A stretch of DNA of 64,000 nucleotides from Mucilaginibacter sp. CSA2-8R (GCF_038806765.1 NZ_CP152389.1:3162001-3226000), one strand, 5' to 3'; shown: positions 7,132 through 15,900, numbered from the stretch's first letter. Made by a program: numbers and translations. The notes: a model not told the origin generated them from the sequence alone.

Positions 7132-8133
7132 TTACCGGTCAATAGTGGCCATGGTGTTGACATCGTACCTGTCGCCGGTGGGCGTACCTAAAGGCACAAT
7201 GGCTTCCAGACGGTTCAACTCACTGGACGAGAGAGCAATATCTGCCGCAGCAATATTCTGTTCTACATACTTTACGCGCTTAGTACCGGGGATTGGTACA
7301 TGCCCTTTGGCCAGCACCCAGGCAATGGCCAGTTGCGATGGCGTTACCTGTTTTTCGGCTGCTATTTTATTGATGGCCGTTACCAGTTCGAGGTTTTTAT
7401 AAAACTGATCGCCCTGAAAGCGCGGGATGTGCCGCCTAAAATCGTCGGCCGAAAAATCGTCCGGATTTTTAATATCGCCGGTTAAAAATCCGCGTCCCAG
7501 CGGCGAGTAAGCCACCAGGCTGATGCCCAACTCATTCAGGGTATCGGTAATTTTAGCTTCCTCAACCTCACGCTCAAACAACGAATACTCGGTTTGCACG
7601 GCCGTAATGGGATGCACCTGGTGCGCCCTGCGGATGGTAGCTGCTGATACTTCCGACAAGCCGATGTAGCCCACCTTACCCTCTTTTACCAGCTGGGCCA
7701 TGGCCTCTACCGTTTCTTCGATAGGCGTATTCGGGTCAAGCCGGTGCAGGTAATATAAATCAATATAGTCAGTCTGCAGGTTTTTAAGCGAGCGCTCGGC
7801 CGCTTTTTTAACGTAATCTTTGGAGCCGTTAAAGTTCCAGGTCAGCTGCTCGTCGTCGCCCACCTCATAACCAAATTTGGTAGCAATAATGTAGCGGTCG
7901 CGGTTGCCTTTAATGGCTTTGGCCACCAGCCGCTCGTTAAGCAGCGGGCCATACAAATCGGCCGTATCTAAAAAGTTGCCGCCCAACTCGAGCGAGCGGT
8001 GAATAGTGGCAATGGCCTCGGCCTCGTCGGCCTTGCCATAAATATCGCTGCCGGCCAGGGTGGTCATGCCCATGCAGCCCAAACCCACCTCGGGCACTTG
8101 TAAGCCTTCGCTTCCTAATTTTACTGTTTTCAT
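7132..8133 (-). CDS. Aldo/keto reductase
   Basis: This is a 333-residue NADPH-dependent aldo/keto reductase of TIM-barrel type. It reduces aldehydes or ketones in the cytosol; the substrate is unknown. The catalytic tetrad is visible: Asp56 and Tyr61 ('FLDTADLYGP'), Lys86 ('ATKFGYE') and His130 ('YYLHRLDP'). The C-terminal 'VPIPGTKRVKYVEQN' is the NADP-binding loop. The start at 8133 gives 'MKTVKLGSEGLQVPEVGLG', the normal family beginning. A longer in-frame start at 8307 would read through a family A repeat and is rejected. The AraC gene downstream is its likely regulator. Confidence 0.93.
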   Translation of the reverse strand: MKTVKLGSEGLQVPEVGLGCMGMTTLAGSDIYGKADEAEAIATIHRSLELGGNFLDTADLYGPLLNERLVAKAIKGNRDRYIIATKFGYEVGDDEQLTWNFNGSKDYVKKAAERSLKNLQTDYIDLYYLHRLDPNTPIEETVEAMAQLVKEGKVGYIGLSEVSAATIRRAHQVHPITAVQTEYSLFEREVEEAKITDTLNELGISLVAYSPLGRGFLTGDIKNPDDFSADDFRRHIPRFQGDQFYKNLELVTAINKIAAEKQVTPSQLAIAWVLAKGHVPIPGTKRVKYVEQNIAAADIALSSSELNRLEAIVPLGTPTGDRYDVNTMATIDR

Positions 8134-8228
8134 GGTTTGTGTTTTTCTGTTGATACAAAGGTGAAGCTTTGGTGGCATGGCGGTGTGTCCGTAGAGCGGA
8201 TTTTTGTATCCATAGACAAGCCTAAGCC

Positions 8229-8265
8229 AAGCCCCCCAGCCCCCTGAAGGGGAGGTTTTGATTAG
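8229..8265 (+). repeat. Family A repeat
   Basis: AAGCCCCCCAGCCCCCTGAA, GGGGAGG and TTTTGATTAG form a forward copy in the gap between the AKR and PAS genes. The rest of the gap (8266-8557) holds no gene. It has a TAATTTTG box at 8505-8512 that could be the promoter of the PAS gene. Confidence 0.65.
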
Positions 8266-8557
8266 CGGGGTGGACTTGGTCTGTCCTAAGTTGCGGCAAG
8301 CGTTCATATTATACTGAGTGCGCTGTTGAGTTTATTGTTGGCGGCGTATGATCAAGGCGATGAGCAGGAGCCTTGCAGCAGCTTAGCTGAACCCCTTTTT
8401 AACGCAAGTTTTAGCCTGGCTTATCATAATATAAAACTAACTTGAGTTGATGAATAGTTTAGCTCTGCACCTCTACAACCAGGAAGTTACAAACAAATAG
8501 GGAATAATTTTGCTTACTTAGCCATATAACAGTGCAGCCTGCACCAACGGTGACCAT

Positions 8558-9181
8558 ATGTTTTTGAAAAACTTTTCGTTTGAGGAAGTAATAACGCTCC
8601 TGGCCGATTCGCCTAACTTTTACCTGGTTCATATTGACAATCAGGATGAGTATGTTTACCTAAATCAGCATTTTATTAACCGCCACAGTACATTTTACAA
8701 CAACACCGACGTCAGATCGGCAGCTATTGCGCTGCACCCTGATGATTATGACCTGAGTTTGGCTACCTATAAAAAATGCATGGCACACCCTACTCATACC
8801 TTTCCGGCCACGCTGCGCAAATTGGATGGCAAAGGCGGTTATATTATTACTTATTGGGAGTACAAAGCTAATATTTTGGCTGATGGCAGTATCAAGGGGG
8901 TTATTGGCATAGGTTACGATATAACGGCGTTTGAATCGCGTCGCGAACATATCCGGTTTTTAACCGACACGCTCACTAACGTGGCACGGCAACAATCGCA
9001 TGATGTGAGGCGCCCCTTAGCTAATATTGCCGGGTTGATAGAGGTACTCAAAATTATGGCCGAAGACAATGAAGAACTACAAGCCGTTACCGATAAGCTG
9101 AGCCAAAGCTGCGATGAACTGACTAACGAATTTGACCTGTTTATCGTCAAAAACCTGTCGGACAGGTCTGCACCCGAATAA
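8558..9181 (+). CDS. PAS domain protein with HisKA-like helix but no ATPase domain
   Basis: This 207-residue protein has a PAS-like sensor region (about residues 1-125, with 'VIGIGYDITAFESRREH' closing the fold). A helical segment follows that looks like a histidine-kinase dimerisation helix: 'QQSHDVRRPLANIAGLIEVL' around residues 147-166, with a possible phospho-acceptor His in 'SHDVRRP'. The protein ends about 40 residues later, so the HATPase_c domain needed for kinase activity is missing. No kinase or regulator gene is adjacent. It could be a phosphotransfer or dimerisation partner, or a truncated kinase. Confidence 0.8.
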   Translation: MFLKNFSFEEVITLLADSPNFYLVHIDNQDEYVYLNQHFINRHSTFYNNTDVRSAAIALHPDDYDLSLATYKKCMAHPTHTFPATLRKLDGKGGYIITYWEYKANILADGSIKGVIGIGYDITAFESRREHIRFLTDTLTNVARQQSHDVRRPLANIAGLIEVLKIMAEDNEELQAVTDKLSQSCDELTNEFDLFIVKNLSDRSAPE

Positions 9182-9329
9182 CGTTTTCTTGCAAACCGTG
9201 TCACTCATTAACGATGAACGACGTTATACGCCAAGCGCAAGACCAAAATTTACTGACTCATTGATTTTGCAGAATCGAATAAAAGTATGCTTCTTAAAGT
9301 CCTCGCCTTCGGCCAGGATTTAGGTGGCG

Positions 9330-9812
9330 TTACTCTGCCGGCTCCCACAATTGTATTTTGTTGCCTTCGGGGTCGAGGATATGTACAAATTTGCCGTAGT
9401 CGAAGGTTTCGATCTGGTCTACTATGGTTACGTTTTCTTTTTTAAGGTCGGCCACCAGCGCTTCTAAGTTTTGCACCCGGTAGTTGATCATAAAATCTTT
9501 GTCGGACGGGGCAAAATACTGGGTATCCGCCGGGAAGGGGTTCCACTGGGTTAAACCTTTTTGGGCACTGTTTTCGGCATCGCGCCACTCAAAGGTGGTT
9601 CCGTAGGGTGTGGTATCAAAGCCGAGGTGTTTTTTATACCATTCGTTTATGGCTTTAGGGTTATGGCACTTAAAGAAAATGCCGCCAATGCCGGTTACTT
9701 TTTTCATTTTTTTAGCTTGATAGGTTACCACAGTAGTGTTAAATGCATAGCCCGCCAAAAACGAAGCGGCTACGATGATGGTAAGCGATATATATCTTTT
9801 GCTGTCTGTCAT
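9330..9812 (-). CDS. VOC family (glyoxalase-like) protein with N-terminal membrane anchor
   Basis: A short N-terminal membrane anchor (about residues 7-27, 'YISLTIIVAASFLAGYAF') precedes a VOC/glyoxalase domain. Domain features are 'GIGGIFFKCHNPKAINEWYK' near residue 41 and 'FDYGKFVHILDPEGNKIQLWEP' at the end, with the metal-ligand type Glu. The ATG overlaps the stop of the AraC-GyrI gene as ATGA, so the two are translationally coupled. This supports the longer, anchored start over the internal Met before 'KKVTGIG'. The substrate is unknown. Confidence 0.85.
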   Translation of the reverse strand: MTDSKRYISLTIIVAASFLAGYAFNTTVVTYQAKKMKKVTGIGGIFFKCHNPKAINEWYKKHLGFDTTPYGTTFEWRDAENSAQKGLTQWNPFPADTQYFAPSDKDFMINYRVQNLEALVADLKKENVTIVDQIETFDYGKFVHILDPEGNKIQLWEPAE

Positions 9813-10690
9813 GTTAAACGTTTAACAGGTATCATCAGGTCGAGCTCAAAATAATCCCAGCGGCCAATAAGCGTTTTGTTCAAATACTCTTCGATGCCGG
9901 GCTGCGTGTCGCACTCATAATCACTATTAATCAGCCACCGGTCAAACAGGTAGTTAAAAGCCTGGCCAACCAGTTGCAAATTGCCCAATACCCTAACCAC
10001 CGCATAAGTACATGCAGGTAAAGTGGTAGTGCTTATGGGCGCGCCATGGGCAGGTTTAAAAGCTGCCGGAAGCGTTATGCAGGCATCGTAACGATATTTG
10101 CCTTTGGGTGTCACCTCCGGATCATCGGGCGACATGCCAAAAATTGTCTGCGCCTCGTATACGCCATTTGCTTTGGCCCAAGCCACTAAAGCACTAAAAG
10201 CATCGAGCACCACACCTTCTTTAAACGCATTTGTAACCCTGATGTAGGCAACTCTCCTTTCGGGAAGCCGCCTGATGCTAACCTCGAACTCGCGGTTGCA
10301 ATGATAGACATGCACTGCCAGTAAGTCTTTGCCAATCTTGCTGTTTTGCAATGCTTCGCCTTTTCGGTATGCACCCGGCGACACCTGAAAGTACCCGGTA
10401 AAAGCCCGCGTTAGCGTAGCCGCAGACGAATAACCGCAGGCAAGGGCAATATCCGAAATGGTTTTTTTAGAAAAGCGCAACAGGCGCGCGGCCTTTTCGC
10501 AGCGCGCACGGGTGGTAAACTGGTTTACGGTTTCGCCGGTAACCGACGTAAACACCCGGTGAAAGTGGAATGGCGAATAACAAGCTACATCAGCTAATTG
10601 CGCTAAAGAAACAGGCTCGTGGATGTGTGCCTGTATAAAATCGATTACTTTGTTAATTCGCGCCCTGTAAACCTCGTTAGCTAAATGCAT
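9809..10690 (-). CDS. AraC family regulator with C-terminal GyrI-like effector-binding domain
   Basis: This 293-residue protein has the AraC DNA-binding domain at the N-terminus (residues 5-110: 'VSLAQLADVACYSPFHFHRVF', 'ISDIALACGYSSAATLTRAF') and a GyrI-like (SOUL/Rob-type) small-molecule domain at the C-terminus (about 135-290, from 'VSIRRLPERRVAYIRV'). This order is that of Rob/SoxS-like drug-responsive activators. The downstream VOC gene overlaps it by four bases (ATGA), so the pair is one operon. A response to lipophilic or toxic compounds is plausible but inferred. Confidence 0.92.
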   Translation of the reverse strand: MHLANEVYRARINKVIDFIQAHIHEPVSLAQLADVACYSPFHFHRVFTSVTGETVNQFTTRARCEKAARLLRFSKKTISDIALACGYSSAATLTRAFTGYFQVSPGAYRKGEALQNSKIGKDLLAVHVYHCNREFEVSIRRLPERRVAYIRVTNAFKEGVVLDAFSALVAWAKANGVYEAQTIFGMSPDDPEVTPKGKYRYDACITLPAAFKPAHGAPISTTTLPACTYAVVRVLGNLQLVGQAFNYLFDRWLINSDYECDTQPGIEEYLNKTLIGRWDYFELDLMIPVKRLT

Positions 10691-10849
10691 GCCCGTACCG
10701 ATAACTAATTATTGATAAGCTAAATAAGCATATTTTAAGTAAGTATTGCATGTGGCCTGCCTTTTTAAGCGCCGGTTTTTATGTATCGAAGAGCTTGCCA
10801 AAAGCAGCGGGTTGAATCTACTTGCTGCACTGCTACTTAACCTGTTCGC

Positions 10850-10940
10850 TGCCGAAAGCGTCCCGCTAACAGGATGTGCCGTTTTATAATAATAGCAGGC
10901 TAATCACAAGCCAGGAGGCTTGCGGTAGCGGGGAGGCTTT
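10850..10940. repeat. Facing family C repeats
   Basis: Facing arms GCCGAAAGCGTCCCGCTAAC (10,850-10,871) and CAAGCCAGGAGGCTTGCGGT (10,908-10,928) lie in the 300-bp gap before the DUF4288 gene. No gene is seen in the gap. Confidence 0.6.
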
Positions 10941-10973
10941 CGTGTATTAGTAAATCTATTATTGAACCGGTAA

Positions 10974-11040
10974 AATTGATAAATTAGCCTTATGACGCCG
11001 CTAAACAAAAGCTCCCTCTTTATGGGGCTCGGGGTAATGT
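10974..11040 (+). repeat. 5' twin element, copy 1
   Basis: The stretch has AAAATTGATAAATTAGC, then four bases, ATGACGCC and a degenerate family A copy. It is matched by 11,743-11,806 before the next gene. It supplies a -7-like box and the first codons of the DUF4288 gene. Confidence 0.6.
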
Positions 11041-11708
11041 CGATGAAAAAAATAAGCAACTTGAGCGACTGGGCTTTTAAGCCCGATTTTGATAATAGTA
11101 CAGTTATCGAAACCAGCATCCACTTGATGTACCCCGACTACCGCACCATGCTGGACTTAGCGCCTGCAGAAAGAATAAAGAAAATTAAGCAAGACCAGCG
11201 GGACAAGTTAAAAAAACTGCTTGCAACCGGCTTTTTTCCATCGTTCACTATAATCAGCACGTCGAGAAAACCGAGGGGCATCAAAGCCCGTCATCCGTTT
11301 TTGGCATTAGCTGCAATTGCAGAATTGGACTTTGTAGGCAGTATTTTTATTAATCAGGTAGCAGGTGCGCGAAAGGTGCGCCATAAAAAGCCACTTTCCT
11401 TTTTTTGCGTAAAAATGACCGTGGCTGTAGCAATTGAAGGTTTTACCACCGGTATGCAAAAGGTGGAAGAACGGATGGTAATCGTAAAAGCCAAAACAGG
11501 CGAAGACGCCATTGCAAAGCTCGAAGAAACTAAAGAAAGCTACAGCCAGCCTTACTTAAACAGTGACGGCAGGTTGGTGAGCTGGAACATTGAGAGTTTC
11601 GACGATTATTATGAAACCGACATCAGGTCGGTACAAGACCTGAACAATCCGGACGGCGTAGAAGTGTACTCCCATTTAAGATCGCGTAAAATAAGGCCAA
11701 AAGAGTAA
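10992..11708 (+). CDS. DUF4288 domain protein
   Basis: This 238-residue protein ends with a DUF4288 domain (about residues 145-235: 'AVAIEG', 'ERMVIVKAKTGEDAIAKLEE', 'YLNSDGRLVSWNIESFDDYYE', 'GVEVYSHLRSR'). Residues 20-140 are unrecognised. The first 15 codons coincide with a worn family A repeat, and the next Met codons (11,037 and 11,043, giving 'MKKISNLSDWAF') are possible true starts. I kept the first ATG because it lies four bases after a TAAATTAG box shared with the next gene. DUF4288 has no settled role. The neighbouring SUKH gene hints at an immunity context, by inference only. Confidence 0.72.
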   Translation: MTPLNKSSLFMGLGVMSMKKISNLSDWAFKPDFDNSTVIETSIHLMYPDYRTMLDLAPAERIKKIKQDQRDKLKKLLATGFFPSFTIISTSRKPRGIKARHPFLALAAIAELDFVGSIFINQVAGARKVRHKKPLSFFCVKMTVAVAIEGFTTGMQKVEERMVIVKAKTGEDAIAKLEETKESYSQPYLNSDGRLVSWNIESFDDYYETDIRSVQDLNNPDGVEVYSHLRSRKIRPKE

Positions 11709-11742
11709 TAACCGAATATTAAAAGCAATATAAGACTGTGAA

Positions 11743-11806
11743 AAATTGATAAATTAGCTGCATGACGCCATTAAAAAGACTAGGCCCTCAGGAGGCCGGG
11801 GGGCCA
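11743..11806 (+). repeat. 5' twin element, copy 2
   Basis: The stretch has AAAAATTGATAAATTAGC, four bases, ATGACGCC and a degenerate family A copy (ggccctcaggaggccggggg). It matches 10,974-11,040 and supplies the beginning of the SUKH gene. Confidence 0.6.
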
Positions 11807-12256
11807 ATATTCAAACTTAAAGACGCCTGGCACTGGGAGGATGCCCCTGCCCTTGCTACCGACCACGAAATGAATTCCTTTGAATTGGAAACCGGGCTGC
11901 TAATCCCGCCCGATATGCGAACTTTTTTTACATCCGTCAACGGTTCCAACGGCTACGACGACGGCCTCTTCGATTTTTACTCATTCGATGGATTTATGAG
12001 CGAAAACGAACCCGCTCCCAAACTTTACCATCTACCTTCTGCTGTAACCTCGAACAATACCCCAAACCATTGCTACGTTTTTGCTGATTACCAGGTTCAC
12101 TTAATTGACTACCTCATTCAGCTTTATCAGCATCCAACCGCATCTAATGATATTTACATACGCTGCGGCCAAGAAATTAAATTAATGGCTCATTCGTTTA
12201 ATGAGTTTGTTTCCTTGTGTTTGATGGATTCGCAAAAATTATTTTTTAACGATTGA
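11762..12256 (+). CDS. SMI1/KNR4 (SUKH) family protein
   Basis: This 164-residue protein matches the SUKH fold: 'SFELETGLLIPPDMRTFFTSVNGSNG' around residues 38-63, then 'GLFDFYSFDGFMSEN'. The acidic, Trp/Phe-rich pattern is usual for the family. Many bacterial SUKH proteins are immunity proteins for contact-dependent or polymorphic toxins; others are housekeeping. No toxin is adjacent. The first 15 codons lie in a family A-like repeat (Gly-Pro-Gln-Glu-Ala-Gly-Gly-Pro), so the original start may have been replaced. It follows the DUF4288 gene by 53 bp. Confidence 0.82.
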   Translation: MTPLKRLGPQEAGGPIFKLKDAWHWEDAPALATDHEMNSFELETGLLIPPDMRTFFTSVNGSNGYDDGLFDFYSFDGFMSENEPAPKLYHLPSAVTSNNTPNHCYVFADYQVHLIDYLIQLYQHPTASNDIYIRCGQEIKLMAHSFNEFVSLCLMDSQKLFFND

Positions 12257-12308
12257 TGGGTTTTTACAAGCAAGATGTCAGTGATAAAAACGACCTGAAG
12301 CTGAGATG

Positions 12309-12719
12309 CTACAGACCCATCATCAATTTATAAAAGCAGGGTATTTGTCCTAAAATCAAGGGACTTAAAATTACGGATACACAGGTTGTCCAAAACATTA
12401 ATCCCTCTGGTGGAAGGGGAACATTTTTGCCCCAAATAAATCTTGACATGACGGACAGTACAGCGTAAACCACAACGTTGAAAATCGAATACAATAATGG
12501 TTTGTACAGTTTGATGTTGTATAGGTGCTTAAACAACAATCCATACATTATAATAAACGGTATACCGTAAAAGATTACCCTCCAAAAGTTACACAAAATA
12601 GCACCACTAATATTGGCGCTAAAGTTTCTCGACTCCAAAAACAAAAGCAAAAAACAGAGAATACTTTCAACCAAAATGAGGCTTGTGTATAATATGATGA
12701 AGTTTTTCACTTTGTTCAT
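12309..12719 (-). CDS. Small membrane protein, unknown
   Basis: This 136-residue protein has about four transmembrane helices (residues 8-29, 40-65, 72-93 and 105-130) and little soluble sequence. A conserved-looking 'GKNVPLPPEGLMF' loop precedes the last helix. I do not recognise a family. It converges on the SUKH gene with a 52-bp gap. Confidence 0.65.
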   Translation of the reverse strand: MNKVKNFIILYTSLILVESILCFLLLFLESRNFSANISGAILCNFWRVIFYGIPFIIMYGLLFKHLYNIKLYKPLLYSIFNVVVYAVLSVMSRFIWGKNVPLPPEGLMFWTTCVSVILSPLILGQIPCFYKLMMGL

Positions 12720-13054
12720 CTCTGACCTTCTCTATAAATAGCTTATTGTATGCCTTTTTGTTAAATACGGTATATTTACACGTTAACCTATGAGTTAAAA
12801 GTGAATGGTTTAATTTAATAAAACTGTTTTACATGTAAGCAAACAGACTTTTACTTTCTGGTTGGAGGTCGGTGACACCGCCATTGCTGTCAAAAGAATT
12901 TAAATTTTAACGCCCCATTATAACAACTAAAGTTGGAATCCCGAAGCCTATTTAAAATACCGGCAGCAACTATCTGCCAAGTTAAAACATCATAAATTTA
13001 ACTATTAGCAAATCAGTGCTACCACCAAAAACCACCTCAATTATTTTACAAGCC
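12720..13054. other. Intergenic region without a recognised gene
   Basis: This is A/T-rich DNA with no supported gene. A stretch at about 12,932-13,005 could be translated as a worn fragment starting 'WNPEAYLKYRQQL', reminiscent of the N-terminus of some SAM methyltransferases, but it has an immediate upstream stop and is only about 24 codons long. Confidence 0.4.
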
Positions 13055-13624
13055 CTACGACCTGTCGGCATACGCCTCCTCCCCTTTACCCATCATCGAC
13101 AAAATTATGATGATGAGCGAAAACTGCATGATGACGATGTTTAGAATCAGGTTTTCGCCGGCAGGGTTTAGGATGGGGAGTTTTGAATCCAGCAACCACC
13201 ACTTAAGCCAGTCTAAAAGCAGGCTGCCGGCTACACCCAGTACTACAACAAGTAAGGGCTGCAGGTAACTAACTATCAGCTGGTTAAGCGTACCCCAGGT
13301 AATGAGCCAGGCAATGGTGAGGGTGGCTAAAACGGCTGCCATGTTTTGGTATAAGGTGTTGGGCGTGAGTAATGATGCAGTAGCTAACGCGGTGCCGTAA
13401 CCCAGAAAATAAAGCAAGAAAAACGCGAACGGCAGGTACACATACGCCGCACCCGACTGTAAATATGGCCGATTGCTCAGTAACAGTCCCAAACTAAAAA
13501 ACACAGGTGGCGATAACGCAGCCATCGCAGACAGATCGTCCGAAAAATACGTAGCCAGTGCGCCCAGTACGGTAGCTGCTAAAAGGTAAATGAGGGTTTT
13601 GGTTTGTCTAAGGTTCAGCTTCAT
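13055..13624 (-). CDS. Polytopic membrane protein, unknown (second gene of pair)
   Basis: This 189-residue protein has about six hydrophobic segments and almost no extramembrane loops. The true ATG at 13,624 overlaps the TGA of the upstream gene as TGATG, which shows translational coupling; a TTG one codon earlier is not needed. No family is recognised. The pairing with a larger membrane protein that carries a PH-like tail suggests a two-component membrane complex. Confidence 0.75.
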   Translation of the reverse strand: MKLNLRQTKTLIYLLAATVLGALATYFSDDLSAMAALSPPVFFSLGLLLSNRPYLQSGAAYVYLPFAFFLLYFLGYGTALATASLLTPNTLYQNMAAVLATLTIAWLITWGTLNQLIVSYLQPLLVVVLGVAGSLLLDWLKWWLLDSKLPILNPAGENLILNIVIMQFSLIIIILSMMGKGEEAYADRS

Positions 13625-14667
13625 CAATTAGTTAATGGTGTTTTGGTACCGGTGTTGTTCGTCAAATCCAGTTCGGCCTTAAAGCGAGCAGGGTCGTCTA
13701 CATGCAGCAGCAGGGTACGCACACGGTAACGCTTGCCAAACAGGCCGTGCAATACGTGGTCGCGGTTTAGGTGGAGGATAATGTTGTGTGCCTCTAACTG
13801 CCCCAGCGGCGATAGTTTGCGGGTGCCCGCATCGGCCGGCAAATCGCGGCCCGACTGCTCCACCCGGCCAATGTGCTGGGTATGGATATGGGTTTGGGCC
13901 ATGATGCCGTAACGCAACTGCAGTTGTTCGCCGTTGATACTGATCAGCCGTTTTGAGAGCGACCGCGCATAGCCAAAAAACTGCAGGGCGGTGTACACGC
14001 TCAGGCCCGACAATATCCAGGCGGCGGTATGGTTCCACCGGGCTACCAACAGGTGCATGGCCGCACTCTCTATCAAAATCAGGAAAATGAGGCAGCCCAG
14101 CAAGGCCGGGGTGCCGCTGTTTTGGTGATAAGTAAACTGGTTGCGGGCAGGCTTACCCGATTTCCAGTTGAAGATACCATAATAAATTACCGAAATTTCG
14201 GATGTTAGCGCGGCAGCCAGCGTGCGCGGCAAGGCGGCATAGCAGGCGTTTTTCAGCACGTCGAAAAAATCGCCCCCGGCAGCGCGACCCTGGCCAAACC
14301 GCCGGCGCACAGCCATAAACTTTCGTAGTACCAGCGTTAACGAGGCGATTTCCATCAGCGGAAAACCAAACAGCTTAAACAGGTGCAGCCACTGCTGATG
14401 CCCGGCCGGTACCAGGTACGATGCCGAAAACATACCCGCCATCACCAGCGGTGCGACGGTTAGCTTGCTTACCCTGGTTTTGTGAATGAGCCAGGCATAA
14501 ATGAGCGGCACGGTTAATAGCAAATCGACCGTGATGGCGGCCGACAATGCTGACGGGTTTTGATGAAATACAGGCGATTTTACCAGCCAGACAATGGTTG
14601 CAAAAGCAGTGATAACAAAGCCAAAGGCGAAGTATGGGCGGTGATTGACGGCAGGTTGATGAGTCAT
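13624..14667 (-). CDS. Membrane protein with possible bacterial PH-like C-terminal region
   Basis: This 347-residue protein has about six membrane helices in residues 10-240. A soluble tail begins at 'SINGEQLQLRYGIMAQTHIHTQHIGRVEQ' (about residue 243). That pattern (a short strand, a 'YG' turn, then 'I...I.RVE') resembles the bPH_2-type domains of membrane proteins. It is first in a two-gene unit with the downstream membrane protein (TGATG overlap). The function is unknown. A basic loop 'RKFMAVRRRFGQGR' lies between helices. Confidence 0.72.
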   Translation of the reverse strand: MTHQPAVNHRPYFAFGFVITAFATIVWLVKSPVFHQNPSALSAAITVDLLLTVPLIYAWLIHKTRVSKLTVAPLVMAGMFSASYLVPAGHQQWLHLFKLFGFPLMEIASLTLVLRKFMAVRRRFGQGRAAGGDFFDVLKNACYAALPRTLAAALTSEISVIYYGIFNWKSGKPARNQFTYHQNSGTPALLGCLIFLILIESAAMHLLVARWNHTAAWILSGLSVYTALQFFGYARSLSKRLISINGEQLQLRYGIMAQTHIHTQHIGRVEQSGRDLPADAGTRKLSPLGQLEAHNIILHLNRDHVLHGLFGKRYRVRTLLLHVDDPARFKAELDLTNNTGTKTPLTN

Positions 14668-14808
14668 GGTGGCGTGGGTCTAGTGCATGCGTTCAATATA
14701 GCGATTTAAATAGCAGCGGCATACTTTTGGCAGCGGTTTTCCTGTCTGGCGGTAGGTTAGTGATCACAAACTTCAGCCTATAAAGGCGTTAGGTTGCCGA
14801 GATAGCGG

Positions 14809-15414
14809 CTAATTTAAGTCATGAAGTTTATGATCAATGCTGTTGGTTTGGAGGTTTTTTATAATCAGGCAATCTTTAAAGATGGATTTCAGGCTGTCGA
14901 TATTTGCGCGATTAACATAGGTTATTTTGCAATGGTTGAGATAATAAAGAAGCTGCTTAGCTTCGCTTAAATGTACGGGCGCGTTATAATCCTTAAAAAC
15001 AGAAATGGTTTCGCTCTGATGAGGGCTTATCAAGATATCCCTTCTCGGCAATTTTGTGATATGGAGTATTTTAAATGCAGTGTCTAAAGCGTTGTCTAAA
15101 AAATAGCGTTGCCTGATAAGCAGATCCTTGTCCGGTTTAGCAATTTTTAGCGAAAAAAAGCTGGAAGTATCGCCAAAATGCAGATTGTAATCCTGCCCCG
15201 TAAATAACACTGCTGTTTTGTTCGTGAAGTTTATCACTTTCAGCTTAAACTCAATCACAGGTAAACTTTCAGACTGAGTTACGTCGGTGATTATTTTAAT
15301 CGAATCGATCTTCATTAGCATACCTTGATCGATAGATGTATTACCCGAACAACTGCAAAACAAGGCGATACAAGTGATGTAAAAAAAATAGTGTAATGGC
15401 TTGTTAAATGTCAT
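14809..15414 (-). CDS. Lipoprotein of unknown function
   Basis: This 201-residue protein begins with a lipoprotein signal peptide ending in 'LFCSC', with lipid-attachment Cys22. The mature region is beta-rich in its first half ('LPVIEFKLKVINFTNKTAVLF', like a small Ig-type or outer-surface domain) and helical near the end. No family is recognised. It stands alone, 141 bp after the start of the preceding membrane-protein operon on the same strand. Confidence 0.72.
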   Translation of the reverse strand: MTFNKPLHYFFYITCIALFCSCSGNTSIDQGMLMKIDSIKIITDVTQSESLPVIEFKLKVINFTNKTAVLFTGQDYNLHFGDTSSFFSLKIAKPDKDLLIRQRYFLDNALDTAFKILHITKLPRRDILISPHQSETISVFKDYNAPVHLSEAKQLLYYLNHCKITYVNRANIDSLKSIFKDCLIIKNLQTNSIDHKLHDLN

Positions 15415-15509
15415 GTAGAAATGGCGGTTGCTTGGTATATAACGTACGATTTTTTTTAAGGGCGGTAAGTTGGTGTTATCAATCGGCTATCTTTTTTCTT
15501 GCCTTGCAG

Positions 15510-15717
15510 GAAGTTGGTGATAACACTATGAGTGTTGGGAAGATTTACTTATCCCCGCCGTCATGCCGACGACGGTCGGCATCTCACTCGCTAAGTAGTA
15601 AAATTTCGTATAAACGTCTTGGAGGTGGACCGCCTGGTAGGATGCTAAAATAAATTCAGCACGACTGTCATAAGTTTTTTACTGTTCCCAACACCAATGG
15701 TGATAACACCAACCTCA
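15510..15717. repeat. Element bounded by 30-bp inverted arms, with a nested B-type palindrome
   Basis: The left arm (15,510-15,542, GTTGGTGATAACACTATGAG...) and right arm (15,684-15,717, ...CACCAATGGTGATAACACCA) are near inverse copies. Between them is a B-type palindrome, GTCATGCCGACGACGGTCGG plus CATC, at 15,560-15,584, followed by 'tcactcgctaagtag'. No gene is seen in the whole gap 15,415-15,957. Confidence 0.65.
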
Positions 15718-15780
15718 GGCTGCTTCCAGCATTGTTATGACGAGATTGGATGAGAAACCAAGAGCCATTCTTTTAAACAC

Positions 15781-15900
15781 ATTTCATGGCGAGGCACGAA
15801 GCCATCTTTTTAGGACATTCGCAGCGGGTATGACTGTGCTACAATTTAGCCTAAACGCTGGCTCAACTTAAAAAGATGGCTTCATACCTCGCAATGACGC
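15781..15900. repeat. 120-bp MITE-like palindromic repeat (family F), copy 1
   Basis: The ends (GGCGAGGCACGAAGCCATCT... and ...AGATGGCTTCATACCTCGCA) are inverse of each other over about 30 bp. The middle carries 'ttaggacattcgcagcgggtatg' and 'cctaaacgctggctca'. A second copy lies at 27,371-27,494. An imperfect AATGAGTG-type array (family G) follows at 15,904-15,962. Confidence 0.7.

Noticed and set aside
8134..8307. N-terminal extension of the aldo/keto reductase
   Set aside because: It would be translated from a family A repeat; family members start at the equivalent of 8,133.
12932..13005. Methyltransferase-like fragment
   Set aside because: Only about 24 codons, with a stop directly before it; too short to support.
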